A stretch of 6,666 nt of DNA, from the NCBI GenBank assembly GCA_030637505.1, contig DAOWGJ010000141.1, positions 1 through 6,666 on the forward strand, in the 5' to 3' direction. Position 1 is the stretch's first letter; every line of letters starts with the position of its first letter. The translations under genes were made by a program, and so were the position numbers. The stretch is from Holophagae bacterium (GTDB taxonomy: Bacteria; Acidobacteriota; Thermoanaerobaculia; Thermoanaerobaculales; Sulfomarinibacteraceae). The notes beneath the pieces were generated by a model that ran no database searches, had not been told where the DNA came from, and saw only the letters and a program-made list of their open reading frames with translations. This document shows positions 6,346 through 6,666 of this stretch, piece by piece.

Positions 6346-6666
6346 GTCAGACTCGGAGCGGCGGCCTCAGGAGTCTTTGGCCCTATATGCGGCCCGATGC
6401 CTGGGCCTTTGCCCTGGCGTTGGCCCTGACGCCGGCGGCCGCAGTCCTCAGCCTGGCTCAGCCCTTTCTGCTCAAGACGGCAATCGACGACCACGTCGTT
6501 CCGGGTTTGGCCGAGGGGCTGGGAACGGTGGCTCTTTTCTATCTTGGGGCGGTTCTCGCCGGTTACGTATTGGAGGGCCTTTACGTCCTGTGTCTGGCTT
6601 GGGCGGGGCAGCGAACGATTCTCCGGCTCAGATCCGCGGTATACGCGAGACTCCTTTCCTTGAGGC
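6342..6666 (+). CDS. ABC exporter half-transporter, partner subunit, 5' part only (MdlB/YheH/TM288-like)
   Basis: This frame opens at ATG 6342, overlapping the previous stop as ATGA, with GAGG (6331-6334) seven bases upstream, and stays open to the window end (108 codons). The visible part is the start of an ABC type-I exporter membrane domain. A short cytoplasmic head with the elbow-helix pattern LRSLWPYMRPDAW (9-21) leads into membrane segment 1 (about 21-42). Then comes the conserved KTAIDDHVVPG (45-55), which follows the first segment in this family, then segment 2 (about 62-85) and the start of the long coupling helix with AGQRTILRLRSAVYARLLSL. The nucleotide-binding domain lies beyond the edge. 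As partner of a degenerate-site subunit it is expected to carry the canonical catalytic Glu; this is a prediction from the family, not something seen here. Confidence 0.9.
   Translation, partial: MSQTRSGGLRSLWPYMRPDAWAFALALALTPAAAVLSLAQPFLLKTAIDDHVVPGLAEGLGTVALFYLGAVLAGYVLEGLYVLCLAWAGQRTILRLRSAVYARLLSLR

Overview
The window is GC-rich (about 60% by eye) bacterial chromosome with tightly packed genes, frequent GTG starts and short gene overlaps. It looks like a free-living Gram-negative-type bacterium with c-di-GMP signalling. The phylum cannot be fixed from this sequence. The intergenic repeat style and the gene mix would fit groups such as Acidobacteriota, Myxococcota or Desulfobacterota, but that is only an impression.

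Layout. From the left edge to 974 there is a minus-strand nitronate monooxygenase / 2-nitropropane dioxygenase-type flavoenzyme whose C-terminal end runs off the window. Next comes a 303-base gap (975-1277) with no credible gene. It holds several short-repeat families: a heptad array phased on TCAGC, a CGCAAAG repeat cluster, a nine-C run and two weak inverted repeats. From 4407 down to 1278 there is a minus-strand two-gene operon: an alpha/beta hydrolase with an aspartate nucleophile, then a GAF-like/PAS/GGDEF/EAL c-di-GMP protein. These two genes overlap by 8 bases. A sigma70-like promoter with a perfect TATAAT box (4448-4475) lies just upstream of the operon.

On the right, on the plus strand, a divergent operon encodes two ABC exporter half-transporters overlapping by 4 bases (ATGA). 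The first is complete and the second is cut by the window end. The first has Asp in place of the catalytic Glu after Walker B. That is the hallmark of the degenerate-site subunit of heterodimeric exporters of the TM287/288, BmrCD and MdlAB kind, so the two genes probably form one heterodimer.

How they work together. The c-di-GMP protein keeps its cyclase, inhibitory-site and phosphodiesterase residues, so it looks bifunctional. Its translation appears coupled to the hydrolase. The exporter pair is divergently placed and may be unrelated. I see no CRISPR array, mobile element, RNA gene or defence system. The most curious non-coding signal is that the heptad repeat recurs in both sizeable gaps between genes.
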